Notes: generated by a model not told the origin, from the sequence alone. 64,000 bases of DNA from Diphasiastrum complanatum (GCA_029204225.1 CM055096.1:6510316-6574315), one strand, 5' to 3'. Positions 1-11,164 are shown, counted from the first letter of the stretch. Program-made: numbers and translations.

Positions 1-930
1 CAGAATTCGACATGACTGATCTAGGCGAAGCTCACTTCTGTCTTGGAATTCAAATCCACAGAGACAGAGCAAATCGACTGATTTACATCACTCAACAAAT
101 GTATCTTCACAATGGTCTTAACAGATACAATTTGATTAATTGTAAATTAGGCCACTCACCAATGGATTCAGGCCTGCATTTGTCCAAGGACCAATGTCCC
201 CAGACCAAGCAGGAAGAGGAACAGATGAGAGAATAAACGTATCGATCGATACTTGGAACTCTCATGTACACAATGGTCTGTACAAGACCAGATATCTCTT
301 TTGTTGTAAGGTCACTCAGCCAATATAGGGCTAATCCCTGGCATTACCCATTGGAAGGCTCTTATTCGAGTCATGAGATATATGCGAGCTACCATGGACC
401 AGTGCATCTGCTATGGAGATGTCAGCAACGACAATCTTCATTAGCTCAGTGGCTATTTTGATGCAAGCTGGGGAGGAGATGTAGATAGTCGTAAGTCCAC
501 ATCTGGATTTACATTCTTCTTCAACGACGGTCCTATTTCATGGAACAGTTGTAAGCAAACCTCTATCGCACTTTTTTCTACTGAAGCAGAATATATTGCT
601 GCTTCTCAATCTATTAATGAAGCATTTTGGTTGAGAAATTTGCTGTCAGATGTCAATCTGTATCAGAACAGCCCTACAATTTTATTTTGTGATAATCAAG
701 GTGCTATTGCCTTATTGGTCAACCCTAGATTTCATTCTAGGAGTAAGCACATTGAGATCAGATATCACTACATCAGGGACAAGGTTCTTGACAGAGAGGT
801 AAGCTTAACGTACTGCAAAACGCAGGACATGGTTGCAGACATCTTTATGAAAGCACTCAGTGTTAATGCACACAACAGATTTTGTGCATTGCTCAGTCTG
901 AAGATCAAGGCATTCATGGATCCAGATTAA
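1..930 (+). pseudogene. Copia element 1: decayed reverse transcriptase end and RNase H
   Basis: This is the 3' part of a Ty1/copia pol gene, cut by the left window edge. Plus-strand frames show the end of reverse transcriptase (MTDLGEAHFCLGIQIHRD at 12, then CTRPDISFVV near 290) and RNase H (STEAEYIAASQS near 579, LFCDNQGAIAL near 680, HIEIRYHYIRDKV near 750, DMVADIFMKAL near 830). Stops and frameshifts near 235 and 461 break the reading frame, so no functional enzyme can be made. It is closely related in sequence to element 2 at 16.3-17.4 kb, which carries the same peptide string. A purine tract (AAGGGGGGG) ends at 937 and abuts the LTR. Confidence 0.9.
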
Positions 931-937
931 GGGGGGG

Positions 938-1377
938 TGTTGGATTTATTCCCTCTAACTCTCCTAAATCCCATTTTAATCTGCCTCCATTCGTGCTGCA
1001 TATATACTAACGTTGTCACGCAGTCTGCATATTTACATGCAAATTCACACAGACGAAGAAAAGACGAATAAATCGTGACGTTGTGTTTCTACACAGTTTA
1101 AAGTGACAAGCAAAAAGGGGACACTATCTTACAGAATGCCAAAAGTGCCCTAAAAGCTAAGGCACCCTGTAAATCTTATCCTAAGGCCATTCGTAAGAGT
1201 GACGCACTTTTCGCATCATCACCAACGTTCACTTCAGCACTGGCTGACGTCGCACCCTTTTCACGCTCACCCATGCAGTTGCGCTAACAGATTAGACAAC
1301 AATTGCAGCCACCCACGATCTCCTACAGACAACACATCCACTCTGTACTTTCACATCTGCACACCTGTAATATTATG

Positions 1378-1423
<46 letters not shown>

Positions 1424-2083
1424 TGGACACCATTCTTGAAAAAGATGATGAAGAGAGCAGAAGAAGACGACATCAACGAAGTAGATGCCCTGAACATTGA
1501 TTCTTCATTTTGTCAGAATTAAGGTCTAATTCCTTTTTACAGATTAAAATAAGCTTTGTAGGGCACGCGGTTTCATCCGCTACTGTATTGTGCTCTACCG
1601 CATTATTGACATGTATACATGATATACTTAATCTGATACAGTTCATTGTTCTGCGTTCAGATCTATGTCAATATTGCTATGCTTATCATTCATTCTGTCT
1701 GATCTTTCTAGTTGTCCTTACTGGTAATAGACGATTAACATTTAGTCTTGTCATTCACAAATCATTCGTGACTAATTATCAGTCGAGCACAGTCTAGCTC
1801 TTCGCAAATCATTCGCGACATATAATTTGTCTTGCTATTCACGACAAATTATTCTTCTGGCGCTTCATCTATTAATGTTTGGCTACGTAATCTAGAATGA
1901 CCGTGATTTCTATCACTAAAGTTCTGTCATTCTGATAGGCATAGTCATGCTTACGGAGAGAGTCGTATAGTTCATTCTGCTGCGCACGAACATTTTCTGT
2001 TCGAGTCCGTTTCTCGTTCGTTTCTTGCTTGAGTTCGTTTCTCGTTCATGTTTGTCATAAATTCTTCCCTTCTCTCTCCAACA
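938..2083 (+). repeat. 3' LTR of copia element 1
   Basis: The LTR starts TGTTGGATTTAT directly after the polypurine tract at 928-937 and ends in CCAACA. The start matches both LTRs of element 2 (13707 and 17414), and the end matches the element 2 LTR end at 25040, so the boundaries are set by comparison. A (TA)n run sits inside at 1380-1422. The 5' LTR lies outside the window, so no target-site duplication can be checked. Confidence 0.85.
1380..1422. repeat. (TA)n microsatellite
   Basis: About 21 uninterrupted TA units lie inside the 3' LTR of element 1. The element 2 LTRs lack the run at the matching place, so it expanded after this copy inserted. Confidence 0.95.
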
Positions 2084-2097
2084 AGTATACCATCTCT

Positions 2098-2392
2098 TAT
2101 TCCGAGGTCCATTCCGACCTCTACTCTTACATTTTTTTACAATTCATAAACAATTATATGCTAGATTGTTACCAGCTCATAAATGCTAGATTATGTACCT
2201 CTGCTCATAAATGTTTATCTCCTATCTTTTGTTGTAGATGCACGTTTCCTATTATAGAAATACATTCAATTTTATTTTACATTAGGATTTATGAAAATAC
2301 ATCTACACATTTTAGAAACGTGTAGATGTATTTATTGATGAATCTATTGATAATGGGGGGAATAAGTGGAGGTCGGAATAGACCTCGAAATA
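2098..2392. repeat. Short repeat with inverted ends, copy A
   Basis: The left end reads TATTCCGAGGTCCATTCCGA and the right end is its near-perfect reverse complement (GAGGTCGGAATAGACCTC). The interior is AT-rich and non-coding, with a hairpin-forming stretch near 2300-2332. Copy C at 8368-8663 has nearly the same length and sequence. The size and inverted ends suggest a MITE-like non-autonomous DNA element. However, the flanks CCATCTCT and TCTGGATCTG are also shared between copies, so the true termini may lie further out. Confidence 0.6.
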
Positions 2393-2496
2393 TCTGGATC
2401 TGTTCAAGGCCCTATACCATCTTTTATTCCGAAGTCCATTCCGACCTCTGTTCTTACTTTCAAAAATAGATCTCTGGTAAACAATGGCAATTTGTG

Positions 2497-2705
2497 TTAA
2501 AGAGGAGTGGGGGAGTTGACTAAAATGGGAATGATTTGGAGAGGAGTTTGAAGGCGATCACGAGAAGAGTGGGAAGAGGTATGAAGAGGAAAAGGTTGGA
2601 GAGGAGTTTGAACGGGAGTATAACCAACAGGGGTTTGAATGGGAGACAAAATGGGTGGAGTGGCCTGGCAAGAGAGATCACGGTGCCATGGAGACTTTAT
2701 AGGGG
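2497..2705. repeat. Left arm of ~200-bp imperfect inverted repeat
   Basis: On the minus strand this arm encodes the same proline-rich peptide pattern (SCQATPPI, PIQTPVGYTPVQTP, SSRDRLQTPLQIIP) that the plus strand encodes at 3390-3590. The two arms face each other across about 690 bp. The arm ends where homology to pseudogene copy B begins (about 2703), so an inverted duplicate of the proline-rich region appears to have been joined in front of the pseudogene. Confidence 0.7.
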
Positions 2706-3139
2706 ACGTCATCCCGTTTTTCATCCATGAGTGATGATGAAGTCCTCGGTTATCTGGATGGGATGTCTCCCTCATGTGTAGGCAGAATTATGGAGAGACT
2801 ACGGGCTCGTTGGGATGTACGGAATTCAGGTAGGTTGTCCACATCATCTCATTCTGAGGAGATCTAGTCTCCACAACCCTCCGACCGAGGTGTTCCCCCC
2901 TTTCACAAGGGTCTATCTGGCGAGAGTCCCTCCCCCACGCACTCTAATGCTAGTGCCTCTTCCCGACATTCCGGCCGGAAAAAGAGCGATCGTAGGAGGA
3001 GTTGCCTCAGCGGCGGCACCTGTTGTGGCGGTGACACTGATGATGTCGTGCTTCATGCAGCCTCGAGTCCAGCACATCCATCTGGCAAGCCTCGTCGTAG
3101 GTCTTCCTTACTTCGAAAAACCCTAACTCAAGAGGAAAC

Positions 3140-3372
3140 GTGGATGGCACATGGTAATTTGACTTTTGCATCTGTCACACCTGATTATCCCAACACCCCC
3201 ACATTCTATCCTCACATTTTTTCTTCTTCGGGTGCGGCCAGATCCGTGACTTGGAGATGTGTATGATACTTTGAAGCAACATGGATGGCGCATGATACTT
3301 TGACTCCTGTATCTGTAAACACCTGATTATCTCGACACCCCCACACTCTATCCTTACATTTTTTCTTCTTCG
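3140..3372 (+). repeat. ~95-bp direct duplication inside pseudogene A
   Basis: The segment from about 3140 to 3235 (GGATGGCACATGGTAATTTG to TTTTTTCTTCTTCGG) recurs at about 3280-3372 with roughly one mismatch in ten. It is a tandem-type duplication with a short spacer, absent from copy B. Confidence 0.75.
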
Positions 3373-3389
3373 GTACCCATGTCCCCTAT

Positions 3390-3590
3390 GGGGTCTCCAT
3401 GGTACCATGATCCCTCTTGCCAGGCCACTCCACCAATTTTTCTCCCATTCAGACCCATGTTGGTTACACTCCTGCTCAAACTCCTCCCCAACTTTCTCCT
3501 CTTCATACCCCTCTCCACTCTTCTCGTGATCGCCTCCAAACTCCTCCCCAAATCATTCCTGTTGTAGTCAAGTCCCCCACTCCTCTTGAC
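3390..3590. repeat. Right arm of ~200-bp imperfect inverted repeat
   Basis: This is the reverse-complement partner of 2497-2705. It carries the plus-strand proline-rich linker (QTHVGYTPAQTPPQLSP, SSRDRLQTPPQIIPV). It sits in its expected place between the N-terminal and central parts of pseudogene A, so this arm is probably the original and the left arm the inverted copy. Confidence 0.65.
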
Positions 3591-4090
3591 ACTCCCTTTG
3601 CCACCTCTCCATCAACTGACGTCTTGCCATCCTATGACATAGATCCAGAGAAGCACATAGTGGAGGATGACCGTGGTGGTCGCATCATCACTTGCATGAG
3701 GCGACTCACTCATGTGGTCTTCAACATGGACATTTTCAAGGACTGGCGCAAATAAAGTGAGGAGGAAAAGAATCCTGTCATTGACTAGTTGTATAGAGAA
3801 TTTCTAGTCCCCTCTCTTGATTTGACCGAATATGGATGGGACAACGCATGGGAAGCGTGATGAGCCACCGCAAATCAGAGATCCGAGATGCGGTGAGAGC
3901 TGGCAAATCTAGGCCATACAACATGCACAAGGACGATTGGAAGTTTGCAAAGAAAGAATTTTGAGAAGATCCAGATTGTTTCAAACAACAAAGAGAGGCA
4001 ACTAAGAAGCGAATGTAGACGGCAGGGCCCTCGCACCTGGGCAATGGTGGCCAAGGTTCTTTTCATGCCCATTTCATAAGTCTCTCCACC

Positions 4091-5920
4091 CACAATCCCA
4101 TGCATCGCAGTCACACAAGTCCGATTGTGACGTCAATGGCCAGGACGAGGACGATTCAACTGGATCCAATTATAATCAGTTATATTTTATATTTCAATAA
4201 TCCAATTTGTAACATATCTCTATACTTGGAACATTATTTATGTATGAATATATATTCGTTGAATTTAAGTTTCCTTCATCAATTTTTAAGTGCTTATAAT
4301 GTAACTCAAATAAATTTTGCAAATTTTTTTATTCACAATAATGAATGAACAAATGATTTGCTTACCAAATTCATAAGATGTGGTGCAAAAGGCTCCTGGG
4401 GTCGGATGGAGTCCATTTTTAGAGCAGAATGGAGCCAGTTTATTCTGTAGCCAGTAAACTGGCTCCATTCTGTCCTAAAAAAAAAAATTATGACTTAAAA
4501 CCCTCGGAACAAGGTAACCTTTTGATACAGATATACCAAGGGATACCCCTCGGTATAATCCTCGGAATAGAGAGGGTCACCAATAGCTTGTTGGGAGGGA
4601 TATACCGAGGGGCCTCGGTGTATCTCTCGGTATACGCGTGCTATAAACAATGCAAAAACGAGGTGAAGAAGCCTCGAATACCGAGGCAATTATCGAGGAT
4701 CTCGTTCGAGGCATACTTTAAGATTTATACCGAGGCATACGATGTTTTTTTTTTTAAAAAAAATCATCATAAAAGCCTCGGTAATAGGGTCAAAAATCCT
4801 CCAAAATGTTGTCATGCAAACAGAAACCGTAAATAACCACCACCGCACTGCAAACAGTGTTTGCGGGGAGAAAGACACCTTTTTCAAGTTATTTTTGACG
4901 AAAAATCATCGCCGCACGCTATTATGGCAATGCAGAACTGCTTAAAACTGACGCATAAATGGCCCATTATGGTTGGTTGCACTTTTATTGAAATTTATTA
5001 ATTTATGCTAGGCTTATATCTATTTAAAAGGCTTATGCCCCTAGTTCCCAGGTTTGTCGGGGCTAGGAGGTGCCAGTTCGTCTTAAAAACTAGTTAAATG
5101 GCCACTTTATTCATCGTAGGTCACTTTAGTGATTTAAAATCAAATTTGGGGCTCTGCCCTTAAGTTTGGGCCCAATTACCAAAAGACCCCTTGTTGGTGC
5201 CGAGTCACGAAAAGGTCCACCTCTTTGGGCCACAACCCTTCTTAGCATTAGAGGGCCAGCCTCTACGTAGCATCCATTGTTATCATTCTCCACTTTGAGA
5301 GAGAGAAAAAAAAACTTGTGCAGAGAAGGACTTGTAGAGCAGAGGAAGAGGGAAGGAGAAGAAGCAAAGATGTTTGATCCCTGCTTGGTGCCTCCCATTT
5401 CTGTGCCTATCACACCCTCTCTTGTTCTTAGCCACTACTCACTTTGAAAGAAAGAGGGAAGGAGAAGAAGCAAGGCTGTTTGATCCTGCTTGGTGCCTCC
5501 CATTTCTGCTTTTGTCAATATTTTTGCTATTTCATTGCTATTGATTCACTACCTTGATCTTTAGCATTGTATTTTCACTATTTCATCTGTTGAATTAGAT
5601 TCGGTGCCAGTTGTTTTTGCTGTCTCTAACATTTGGTTGCAGATCTTGGAATGGTGTACATTGCCGTGGGATTAATCTTGTAGATTGCTGTCATTAATCT
5701 TGTGTCTGTAGGGCTTGCAATTGTGAAAAGCTTTGCTGTTACATTCACAAGGTTCTATGATTTATTTAAGATTGTTTGTATCCAAGAAGGCAGTCTTTGT
5801 CTTGTTTATTGCTGATCACTAAGGCTTTCAAAGCTTTGTCAGTAGTTTTGAGGAAGACACAATGAACAAAGCCTGTTCATTGCTAGTTTTCTGAGAAGTT
5901 ATTGATCTGTTTGGGATCTA
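4091..5920. other. Non-coding; CCGAGG motif cluster and a short duplication
   Basis: No gene is recognised here. Between about 4540 and 4790 the motif CCTCGGTATA and its reverse complement TATACCGAGG recur many times in both orientations, so the stretch can fold on itself. At 5341-5400 and 5448-5515 a segment of about 60 bp is duplicated (AGGGAAGGAGAAGAAGCAA then TTGGTGCCTCCCATTTCTG). The rest is AT-rich spacer. Confidence 0.6.
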
Positions 5921-6830
5921 GTACCTGCCTTGGGTCATGTTTCTTGCCTGCGACCTGCTGGTATGTGCCCTCTTGTCTGGTTTGCGCTCTCTTGTCCTCA
6001 CCTGACCCTGTGGCTGCTCCTCCTTCCTCATTTGCGCCTCACCTGTGCATTTCATGCCCTGCCTGAGGTTTAATCCTTGTCTCACGCTGCCTTGGCATCC
6101 CATCGCTACGTTTCCGAGATCCTGATTTGCGCTCATTTTCCTTTACCTGCCTGTGGCAGCCTCCTACATTCCTTTTCTATCTGTGGATCCCTACCTACGG
6201 CCCTTTCAACCGGTGGTCCTGCTGCATTTTGGGGTTGTTTGAGACCCATTCCATTTCTCTGACCCACGGCCCAATCTCCACTTACCTGCGCTCTGGTGTG
6301 TTGCCATTAAACCTACATGTTGCACATTTGCAGCCTATTTTATAATCTACGACTTCCTCCTATTTTTCTTATCTGTCTACTGCGACCTGATCTGCACTCT
6401 TCACCCATCCATTGCCTACTCCGTTCTCCACCTACCTGCAGTTAGTGGCCATCTCTATTCAAAAGCGTACTGACCCTGCTATTTCCCACCTGTGTTTGGC
6501 CACGAATCCTTTTGATGGCTGCTCATTATAATGCGCCATCGCTGCCATTTCTGCTACCTACAGCCCTGTTTGCGCCCATCTTCATCCTCATCCTACCCTT
6601 ATCTGCGCCTTCCTCTCTCCACCCCACTCTTCTATCAGCGACCCTGTGGCCAATGGATCTGCCTCATGCCCTGCCACCTATCTATTCCTGTCTGCGGGTT
6701 AGCCCTGGGTCGTGCTCTTTACCGTGACCTGTGTCCAATTTTGAACCCTACCCACAGATCACTGGTTGGTAATAGATCTGCCCGTCCCTGCTTAGGAGGT
6801 CATTGCCCTGATAGGTAATAGGATCATTGA
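5921..6830. other. Pyrimidine-rich low-complexity block, no supported gene
   Basis: The plus strand is unusually rich in C and T, with many loose repeats of CCTGYG and CCTGTGGC. Several short open frames exist, but none shows a domain, conserved motif or consistent start, and their amino-acid content simply follows the base skew. The composition changes sharply at both ends relative to neighbouring AT-rich DNA. Confidence 0.5.
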
Positions 6831-7490
6831 AACCCTTACGTATTTTGGGCATTTATCCGGAATTTGGAAGGACTTATAAATTGTATTATTAAGAGGTCGC
6901 TATACTGATCTTTCATCATTGCCCTAACTATAAATAATTTTTGGGCCAAATCTAAGTTGGTTTGAATGGTTGGTCTGACTAATAATATCAATCGTAAAAC
7001 CAATTCAAGATTCATGAGCTAACCATTTGCTGCAGGTTTAGTATGTGTGTGACGAGTTAAACGCCCGACATTTACAAAGCCAATTTTGTTGCATGTGGAG
7101 CAGTCACTAAACCTGTATCTCTTCTTGAAATGCTCTAGTAAATATAACCGTCTAATTGCTAAGCAAGAACTAATTTGTAATCGGTTGTCTTTGTTATTGT
7201 GAATTTATAATAAATGAGGTAAAAGCCTATTGATTGAGGGAAATCCTAATAGTCCATTTAGCTTTCTGAAAGTCATGGCTTTCTATAGTGGAATGGTTCT
7301 TGTCCACTTCAAAGTTCCCTAGGTCGTTCTTGAGCTGTAATTGTGATATAGACCGACTTCCGTTAGCCTTTCCTGAAATTGATAGTCTATTTGGGGGTCA
7401 TTTTGTAATCCTTCAAACGGTTTCAACAAAGGCACCGAAGGCAACTGCAAAGTCCTGCAAACAGCTTTCAACGAGGGCTCCGAATGCAAC
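6831..7490. other. AT-rich spacer, nothing recognised
   Basis: No coding region, terminal repeat or RNA gene could be recognised on either strand. Confidence 0.5.
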
Positions 7491-7491
7491 A

Positions 7492-7690
7492 GCAAGCCAC
7501 TGCCAAGGCAATGTTTGTGATCTATCGCACTGAACTGTATGAGTCAACCTTATGGTTGTAAGCGAAGACCTGAACTGCAAGCCACCGCCAAGGTAATGGC
7601 TACAATTTACTGCACCGAGCCGTGTGAGTCAACCTTACGGTCACTTTACGAAGACCAAAACCGAAGGGAACCGCAAGATTTAGATACGAG
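7492..7690 (+). repeat. ~85-bp tandem repeat, two full units plus a partial
   Basis: A unit beginning GCAAGCCACTGCCAAGG at 7492 recurs at 7577 (GCAAGCCACCGCCAAGG). Both units contain GAGTCAACCTTAYGGT and end with a CGAAGACC block. A partial third copy follows 7660 (GAAGACCAAAACCGAAGG). It is non-coding as far as can be seen. Confidence 0.75.
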
Positions 7691-7873
7691 CGAGAAGAGC
7701 GAAAGATTCTGTAATCTATTTGTTGCTCTTGCTTCATTACAAGCATTGAATGTAATATACAAGCACCACTTCATCATCTATGTGTTGTGATTTCATTACA
7801 TCAATCTATTTGCTTGTTTAGCTCGTTCAATCAATCTGATAGATCATGCTAGTCCTAATAGTATACCAGTGTC

Positions 7874-8334
7874 TATTCTGACGTCTGTTCGGACCTCCTC
7901 TAACATTTTTTTTGAGCTTTCAAATGACAGATCTATGAATTGTATGATACATTTGTAAAGCTTGGGTGTTTTTTTTTAGCAGAATCTTCAATTGTGATGA
8001 CTAGTTCTATGATTTCCCCATGAGGATTTGTTACATGGGTTCTTGATATGAAATTGTTTTGTAGTTTTTTATGCCGATTTTTGGGCACTAACATCATCCA
8101 ATAACACGACTAGTAGCAGTTCCAGGTACCTGTACAATATTGTAGCAGTTTGTTTCTTATTTTTTGTTGTAGATCCACATTTTGTAGTGTAGAGCTACAT
8201 TCAATTTTATTTTCATTACGATTTATGAAAACAGATCTGCACATCCTAGAAAGAAATCTGTACTTTTATTGATGTATCTGTTGATAATGGGTACATCTAT
8301 CAACTAGGGTGGGAATCGGAACATACCTCGGAAT
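7874..8334. repeat. Repeat with inverted ends, copy B (longer, diverged)
   Basis: The left end (TATTCTGACGTCTGTTCGGA) and right end (CGGAACATACCTCGGAATA) are diverged versions of the copy A and C ends. The right half shares the stretch GATCCACATTTTGTAGTGTA to GTTGATAATGGG with them. It carries an extra ~170 bp in the left half. Confidence 0.55.
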
Positions 8335-8367
8335 ATTTGGATCTGTTTAAGGCAGTATACCATCTCT

Positions 8368-8663
8368 TATTCCGAGGTCCATTCCGACCTCTGCTGATAC
8401 ATTTTTTACAATTCATAAACGGATTATATGCTTGATTGTTACTAGCTCATAAATGTTAGATTATATACCTCTGCTCATAAATGTTTATCTCCTATCTTTT
8501 GTTGTAGATGCATGTTTTGTAATGTAGGAATACATTCAATTTCATTTTACATTAGGATTTACGAAAATACATCTACACATTTTAGAAACAAATCTCTACA
8601 TTCATTGATGAATCTGTTGATAATGGGCGAGAATTAGTGGAGGTCGGAACAGACCTCGGAATA
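8368..8663. repeat. Short repeat with inverted ends, copy C
   Basis: This copy has the same length within a base or two as copy A and is nearly identical to it along its whole length. Its ends are TATTCCGAGGTCCATTCCGA and GAGGTCGGAACAGACCTCGG. A partial left end (TTTTATTCCGAGGTCC) follows at about 8694, as also happens after copy A at about 2422, which shows that the repeating unit extends beyond the inverted ends. Confidence 0.65.
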
Positions 8664-9181
8664 TCTGGATCTGTTCAAGGCACTATACCATCTTTTATTC
8701 CGAGGTCCATTTCTGCTCTTACTTTCAAAAACAGATCTTTGGTGAACATTGGCAGTTTGTTCCTAAACACTGCTAGATTATTACCACCTTAGTTGATATA
8801 TCAAGATTATAAAATTTCCGCCCCAGTTGATACATAAAAAATGAACAAAATGTGACTCAACATCACCACATTTTTTAGATTCTTTCACCACATTGAGGCC
8901 TTCATGCTGCCTTCTTGATTACGTTTGTCCTTGAAATGACGACACTTCTCCACTAGTGTTTTTATGAACCCGCTGGGGAATTCCATAGTTGGCCTAAGAA
9001 AAGAAAATGATCCTCACTCTCAACAATTCATGGTATACATAATTAATGTTTCAAGCTTACTAGTTTCTACTTTGATTTGTGAGATCTTAATCTAGTCTTG
9101 TTATTTTAATTTACAGGATCATAATTTATGAGTTGTGTATTGGTTATGTTTCATGCTTAGAAATAGTGAGCGAGGGATATG

Positions 9182-9182
<1 letters not shown>

Positions 9183-9251
<69 letters not shown>
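9183..9251. repeat. (GA)n microsatellite
   Basis: About 34 uninterrupted GA units follow GCGAGGGATATGG in the first array unit. Confidence 0.97.
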
Positions 9252-9253
<2 letters not shown>

Positions 9254-9718
9254 ATGAAAGAGTTAAAGGTAACCAACACTCCCAATTCTAACAAGGTGTG
9301 TAGCCCTTGTTTTCTTTCGATAAAGGCATGGTTCAAATGTTTCTTGTTGGACGACAAGTTCCACGAGAAAGCCCAAACTGTAGGGAGGAAGCATGCGGTG
9401 ACATTCTGGAATATAATATAACCGTATGGTTCGGGAGTTTTCATTAGCACTATACTATGTTCTTTTTTGTTTTCTTCTCGTGTGTGTTTAGGTTTTAGGG
9501 TTTAGGGTGTGCGTGTGCGATGCCATTTGTTTATGTTTCATAATTGCCAGTTCATGCTACCCTAATTCACAGTATCTTGATTTATGTTTCATGATTACTA
9601 GTTCATGCTACTTTGATTTATAGGATTTTTATCTATTCATGTTATTTTAATTTGCAGGATCATAATTTATGTGTTGTTTATTGGTTATGTTTCATGCTTA
9701 GAAATAGAGAGCGAGGGA

Positions 9719-9722
<4 letters not shown>

Positions 9723-9790
<68 letters not shown>
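9723..9790. repeat. (GA)n microsatellite
   Basis: About 34 GA units follow GCGAGGGATATGG in the second array unit, at the same place as in the first. Confidence 0.97.
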
Positions 9791-9793
<3 letters not shown>

Positions 9794-10033
9794 GAAGGTA
9801 ACCAACACTCCCAATTCTAGGAAGGTGTGTAGCCCTTGTTTTCTTCCGATAAAGGCATGGTTCAAATGTTTCTTGTTGGACGATAAGTTCCATGAGAAAG
9901 GCCAAACGCCATAGGGAGGGAGCATGTGGTGACATTTTGGAATAGGATATAATCGTCTGGTTCAGGAGTTTTGATTAGCACTCTACTATGTTCTTTTTGT
10001 TTTCTCCTCGTGTGTGATTAGGTTTTAGGGTTT

Positions 10034-10036
<3 letters not shown>

Positions 10037-10069
<33 letters not shown>
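10037..10069. repeat. (GT)n microsatellite
   Basis: About 16 GT units directly follow GGTTTTAGGGTTTAGG. The matching place in other units has a shorter, impure GT stretch. Confidence 0.95.
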
Positions 10070-10070
<1 letters not shown>

Positions 10071-10244
10071 TGCCATTTGTTTATGTTTCATGATGACCAG
10101 CTCATGCTACCCTAATTCGCAGTATCTTGATTTATGTTTCATGCTTACTAGTTCATGCTACTTTGATTTCTAGGATTTTTATCTATTTATGTTATTTTAA
10201 TTTGCAGGATCATAATTTATGTGTAGTTTATTGGTTATATTTCA

Positions 10245-10245
10245 T

Positions 10246-10293
<48 letters not shown>

Positions 10294-10318
10294 CATATCC
10301 CTCGCTCTCTATTTCTAA
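10245..10318 (-). repeat. Locally inverted (CT)n tract with its flank
   Basis: In this unit the dinucleotide tract reads CT on the plus strand and is followed by CCACATATCCCTCGCTCTCT. That is the reverse complement of the GAGCGAGGGATATGG flank seen before the GA tracts of units one and two. The whole tract plus flank has therefore been flipped within an otherwise forward unit. The left junction is at a CATG. Confidence 0.85.
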
Positions 10319-10983
10319 CACTCCCAGGAAGGTGTGTAGCCCTTGTTTTCTTCCGATAAAGGCGTGGTTCAAATGTTTCTTGTTGGACGATAAGTTCCAT
10401 GAGAAAGCCCAAACGCCTTAGGGAGGGAGCATGTGGTGACATTCTGGAATAGGATATAATTGTACGGTTCGGGAGTTTTGATTAGCACTCTACTATGTTC
10501 TGTCATTTTTTTCTCCTCGTGTGTGTTTAGGTTTTAGGGTTTAGGGTGTGCGTGTGAGTGTGCATGTGCATGTGCTTGTGTGATGCCATTCATTTATGTT
10601 TCATGATTTGTTAGATCTTAATTTATTCATGTGTGTGTGTGCATGTGTGGTTCCCGTATCATAGTCTGAGCTATTATAGGTATTTAGTCAAAGCCACGAG
10701 GGCAATACCAACATATAAATCAAATTTCCATCTATAATTAACTACATACTCTAAATCCTAACAATATTGGTGAACACACGAATCCATTGAAGATGCAAAG
10801 GGGGATAACTGGCTCTGCGATCAAATTGTGTGTGCTGATAGGGTGTCTCACCAAAAAATGATGACACCAAAGAGGCATATGGTGTGCAGGCCGTTGACGT
10901 TCTTGAACCTCATGGTTCACCACATCAAAATGAGAAAAGTGTGTCTGCTACTTCAAACTCAATAACTCTAATAGGTTGCATGA

Positions 10984-10985
<2 letters not shown>

Positions 10986-11063
<78 letters not shown>
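10986..11063. repeat. (GA)n microsatellite
   Basis: About 38 GA units follow GGTTGCATGAAG. The sister segment at 12.5 kb (GGTTGCATGAGGTTC) has no tract, so the tract was gained or lost at this copy. Confidence 0.97.
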
Positions 11064-11067
<4 letters not shown>

Positions 11068-11164
11068 TCATGAAAAAGTTAAAGGTAAGCAATACTCCCA
11101 ATTCCAGGAAGGTGTGTAGCCCTTGTTTTCTTCCGTTAAAGGCGTGAATCAATTGTTTCTTGTT

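Larger units (their letters stand above)
2706..4090 (+). pseudogene. Ptta/En/Spm-type transposase-like gene, copy A (decayed)
   Basis: The relic has an N-terminal segment starting at ATG 2727 (MSDDEVLGYLDGMSPS), a Ser/Arg-rich segment (NASASSRHSGRKK near 2945), and a proline-rich linker (3417-3590). Next comes a region resembling the Transposase_24 family (DPEKHIVEDDRGGRIITCMRR near 3640, then NMDIFKDWRK near 3723). The last part contains DDWKFAKKEF (near 3930), QQREATKKR and HLGNGG (near 4040). Stops occur at 3753, 3787 and 3962, and frames change, so it is dead. Copy B at 13088-13706 and 25041-25523 shows the same order of motifs. The family assignment is from memory of the motif pattern, and no domain search was possible. 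Confidence 0.6.

Noticed and set aside
2377-2395. TCT on both sides of the inverted-end repeat as a 3-bp target duplication
   Set aside because: The same flanking bases are shared by copies at different sites, so they belong to the repeat and do not mark independent insertions.
5126-7790. Several 60-95-codon frames as genes
   Set aside because: They lie in low-complexity or tandem-repeat DNA with no domain, splice structure or conserved copies.
7288-7790. Two adjacent frames (81 and 83 codons) as a small gene
   Set aside because: The region is an ~85-bp tandem repeat and the frames differ between units.
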